From the NCBI GenBank assembly GCA_900321845.1, contig ONXT01000038.1, positions 1 through 6,636 on the forward strand: 6,636 nucleotides of DNA. The letters are read 5' to 3'. Source of the DNA: an uncultured Bacteroidales bacterium (GTDB lineage: Bacteria; Bacteroidota; Bacteroidia; Bacteroidales; WCHB1-69). This document shows, one piece after another, positions 5,513 to 6,636 of the stretch (its first letter is position 1; every line of letters begins with the position of its first letter). A model generated the notes under the pieces. It saw only the letters and a list, made by a program, of their open reading frames with translations. It was not told where the DNA came from and did not search any database. The position numbers were made by a program, and so were the translations under genes.

Positions 5513-6636
5513 ATGAAAAAACTCATCTTGCTCATTGTCAGCCTGTTGGCTGCATTTCCCACCTACTTGTTTCCCCAGATTTCCGACGATTTTTCCGATG
5601 GCGACTTCATTGAAAATCCAGCTTGGAGTGGCGATGATTCTCTCTTTGTCGTGAATGAGCAGCGGCAGTTGCAATTGCAGGCCACCTCAGCGGGTAATGC
5701 CGCTTTGGTTTTGCCCAATGGTATTGAGGAGCGTGAGATGGAGTGGCGTTTCCGCATCCGCTTGGCTTTCTCTCCTTCCGATAATAATTACGCTCGCGTT
5801 TTCTTGATGGCTGATTCAACCGATTTGCGTTCACCCACGCTCTCCGGCTTTTTCCTCCAGTTCGGTGAAGCTGGTAGCAATGATGTTATCGAATTATTCT
5901 ATTTGTCTGAAAATCAGAGAAATACAATCCTTCGCGGGCACGCGTCCATCAGTTCCGCTTTTACATATAATATTAAGGTGAATAAAAATGCGCAGAATCA
6001 TTGGGGACTTTGGGTTGATACACGCTCTTCGGGCATCTATTCCCTGGATGCCGAGGGCGATTGCCTATCGGTTGCGCAACCCGTTTCCAATCGGGCGTTC
6101 GGGTTCTACTGCGTCTTCACCTCTGGAAACCGCAATAAGTTCTATCTGGATGATGTTTATATTGGACCGCCCATTGTGGACACAATACCGCCAATTTTAC
6201 TGTCAGTGGAAACCGATTTGTCGGCGTCCAATCAGCTGCTGCTGACTTTTTCGGAGCCGCTTGCCGAGTTGAGTGCGTTGAGTGAACAGAATTATCAGAT
6301 CCGCGAGACGGGCGATTTCGCCGGTTTGTGCGAGTTTGAAGATGAAGGGCAGAAGTCGGTGCGACTTTTCTTTCCAGAGGATTTTCAGCAAAGAAGAACC
6401 TATCATCTTGAGGTTAACGGAGTTAGAGACTTGTCTGGAAATCAGATTCAAGTGTCGGAGCGTGAATTTATCTTTTACAAATTGCAGCGGAATGAAGTGC
6501 TGATAACGGAAATCATGGCAGACCCCTCTCCGCCAGTCGGCTTGCCAGAGTGCGAATACCTCGAGATTTATAATTCTTTGCCGTTTCCCATTTGTCTGAA
6601 GAACTGGAAGCTGCAGCTGAATTCCACAATGAAGTA
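5513..6636 (+). CDS. Exported lamin-tail-domain protein, 5' part (end outside window)
   Basis: An uninterrupted frame runs from ATG 5513 to the right edge, giving 374 complete codons and no stop. Residues 1-22 look like a signal peptide (MKKLILLIVSLLAAF). Residues about 25-219 form a beta-rich region starting DDFSDGDF and ending FYLDDVYIGPP, like the concanavalin-type sandwich domains of Bacteroidetes surface proteins. About 224-322 resemble an SbsA-like Ig-fold domain (DTIPPILLSVET, LLLTFSEPL, RDLSGNQI). From 327, NEVLITEIMADPSPP with GLPECEYLEIYN and LKNWKL is the start of a lamin tail domain (LTD), recognised by the EIMADP and E(Y)xEIYN pattern. Such proteins are generally large, exported and non-enzymatic or attached to surface enzymes; some carry C-terminal type IX secretion sorting domains, which cannot be checked here. 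GC is lower than in xerD. It diverges from asd and has its own -7 element. The precise role is unknown. Confidence 0.88.
   Translation, partial: MKKLILLIVSLLAAFPTYLFPQISDDFSDGDFIENPAWSGDDSLFVVNEQRQLQLQATSAGNAALVLPNGIEEREMEWRFRIRLAFSPSDNNYARVFLMADSTDLRSPTLSGFFLQFGEAGSNDVIELFYLSENQRNTILRGHASISSAFTYNIKVNKNAQNHWGLWVDTRSSGIYSLDAEGDCLSVAQPVSNRAFGFYCVFTSGNRNKFYLDDVYIGPPIVDTIPPILLSVETDLSASNQLLLTFSEPLAELSALSEQNYQIRETGDFAGLCEFEDEGQKSVRLFFPEDFQQRRTYHLEVNGVRDLSGNQIQVSEREFIFYKLQRNEVLITEIMADPSPPVGLPECEYLEIYNSLPFPICLKNWKLQLNSTMK

Overview
The window looks like chromosomal DNA from a member of the Bacteroidetes (Bacteroidota), probably order Bacteroidales. Four perfect copies of the Bacteroidetes -7 promoter element TAnnTTTG lie at plausible positions, the starts have A/T-rich leaders without Shine-Dalgarno sequences, and the encoded proteins (XerD-type recombinase, secreted NlpC/P60-LysM hydrolase, DUF389 membrane protein, lamin-tail-domain exported protein) resemble those of this phylum. 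No species can be named from the sequence alone.

Layout, left to right. Bases 1-298 hold the 3' end of an unrecognised AT-rich gene (about 35% GC, against about 60% in the middle of xerD). A CAT-anticodon elongator-type tRNA (414-487, minus strand) follows, with its own terminator (368-402) and a candidate promoter (508-535). Reading rightward from there: xerD (670-1557); a 56-base block of eight 7-base tandem repeats (1561-1616); a secreted NlpC/P60 + LysM cell-wall hydrolase (1631-2416); a promoter (2459-2489); and a likely two-gene operon of a GatB/YqeY-family protein (2513-2959) and a seven-helix DUF389 membrane protein (2981-4393). asd, aspartate-semialdehyde dehydrogenase, lies on the minus strand (4405-5400) and converges on the DUF389 gene with only 11 bases between the stops. 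asd diverges from a large exported lamin-tail-domain protein (from 5513, running off the right edge). The -7 elements of those two divergent genes are separated by only 2 bases.

How the genes relate. Most are housekeeping or cell-envelope genes: XerD resolves chromosome dimers, Asd feeds diaminopimelate/lysine and threonine/methionine synthesis, the NlpC/P60 protein probably cuts peptidoglycan peptides, and the last gene encodes a secreted multidomain protein. They do not form one obvious pathway, and I see no defence system, CRISPR array, toxin-antitoxin pair, insertion sequence or phage module.

Most worth a second look: 7-base tandem repeats recurring in three intergenic places; an apparent duplicated beta-beta-alpha-beta domain flanking a coiled coil in the predicted periplasmic tail of the DUF389 protein; the nearly abutting divergent promoters at 5451-5468; and the composition change on the 3' side of the tRNA gene.
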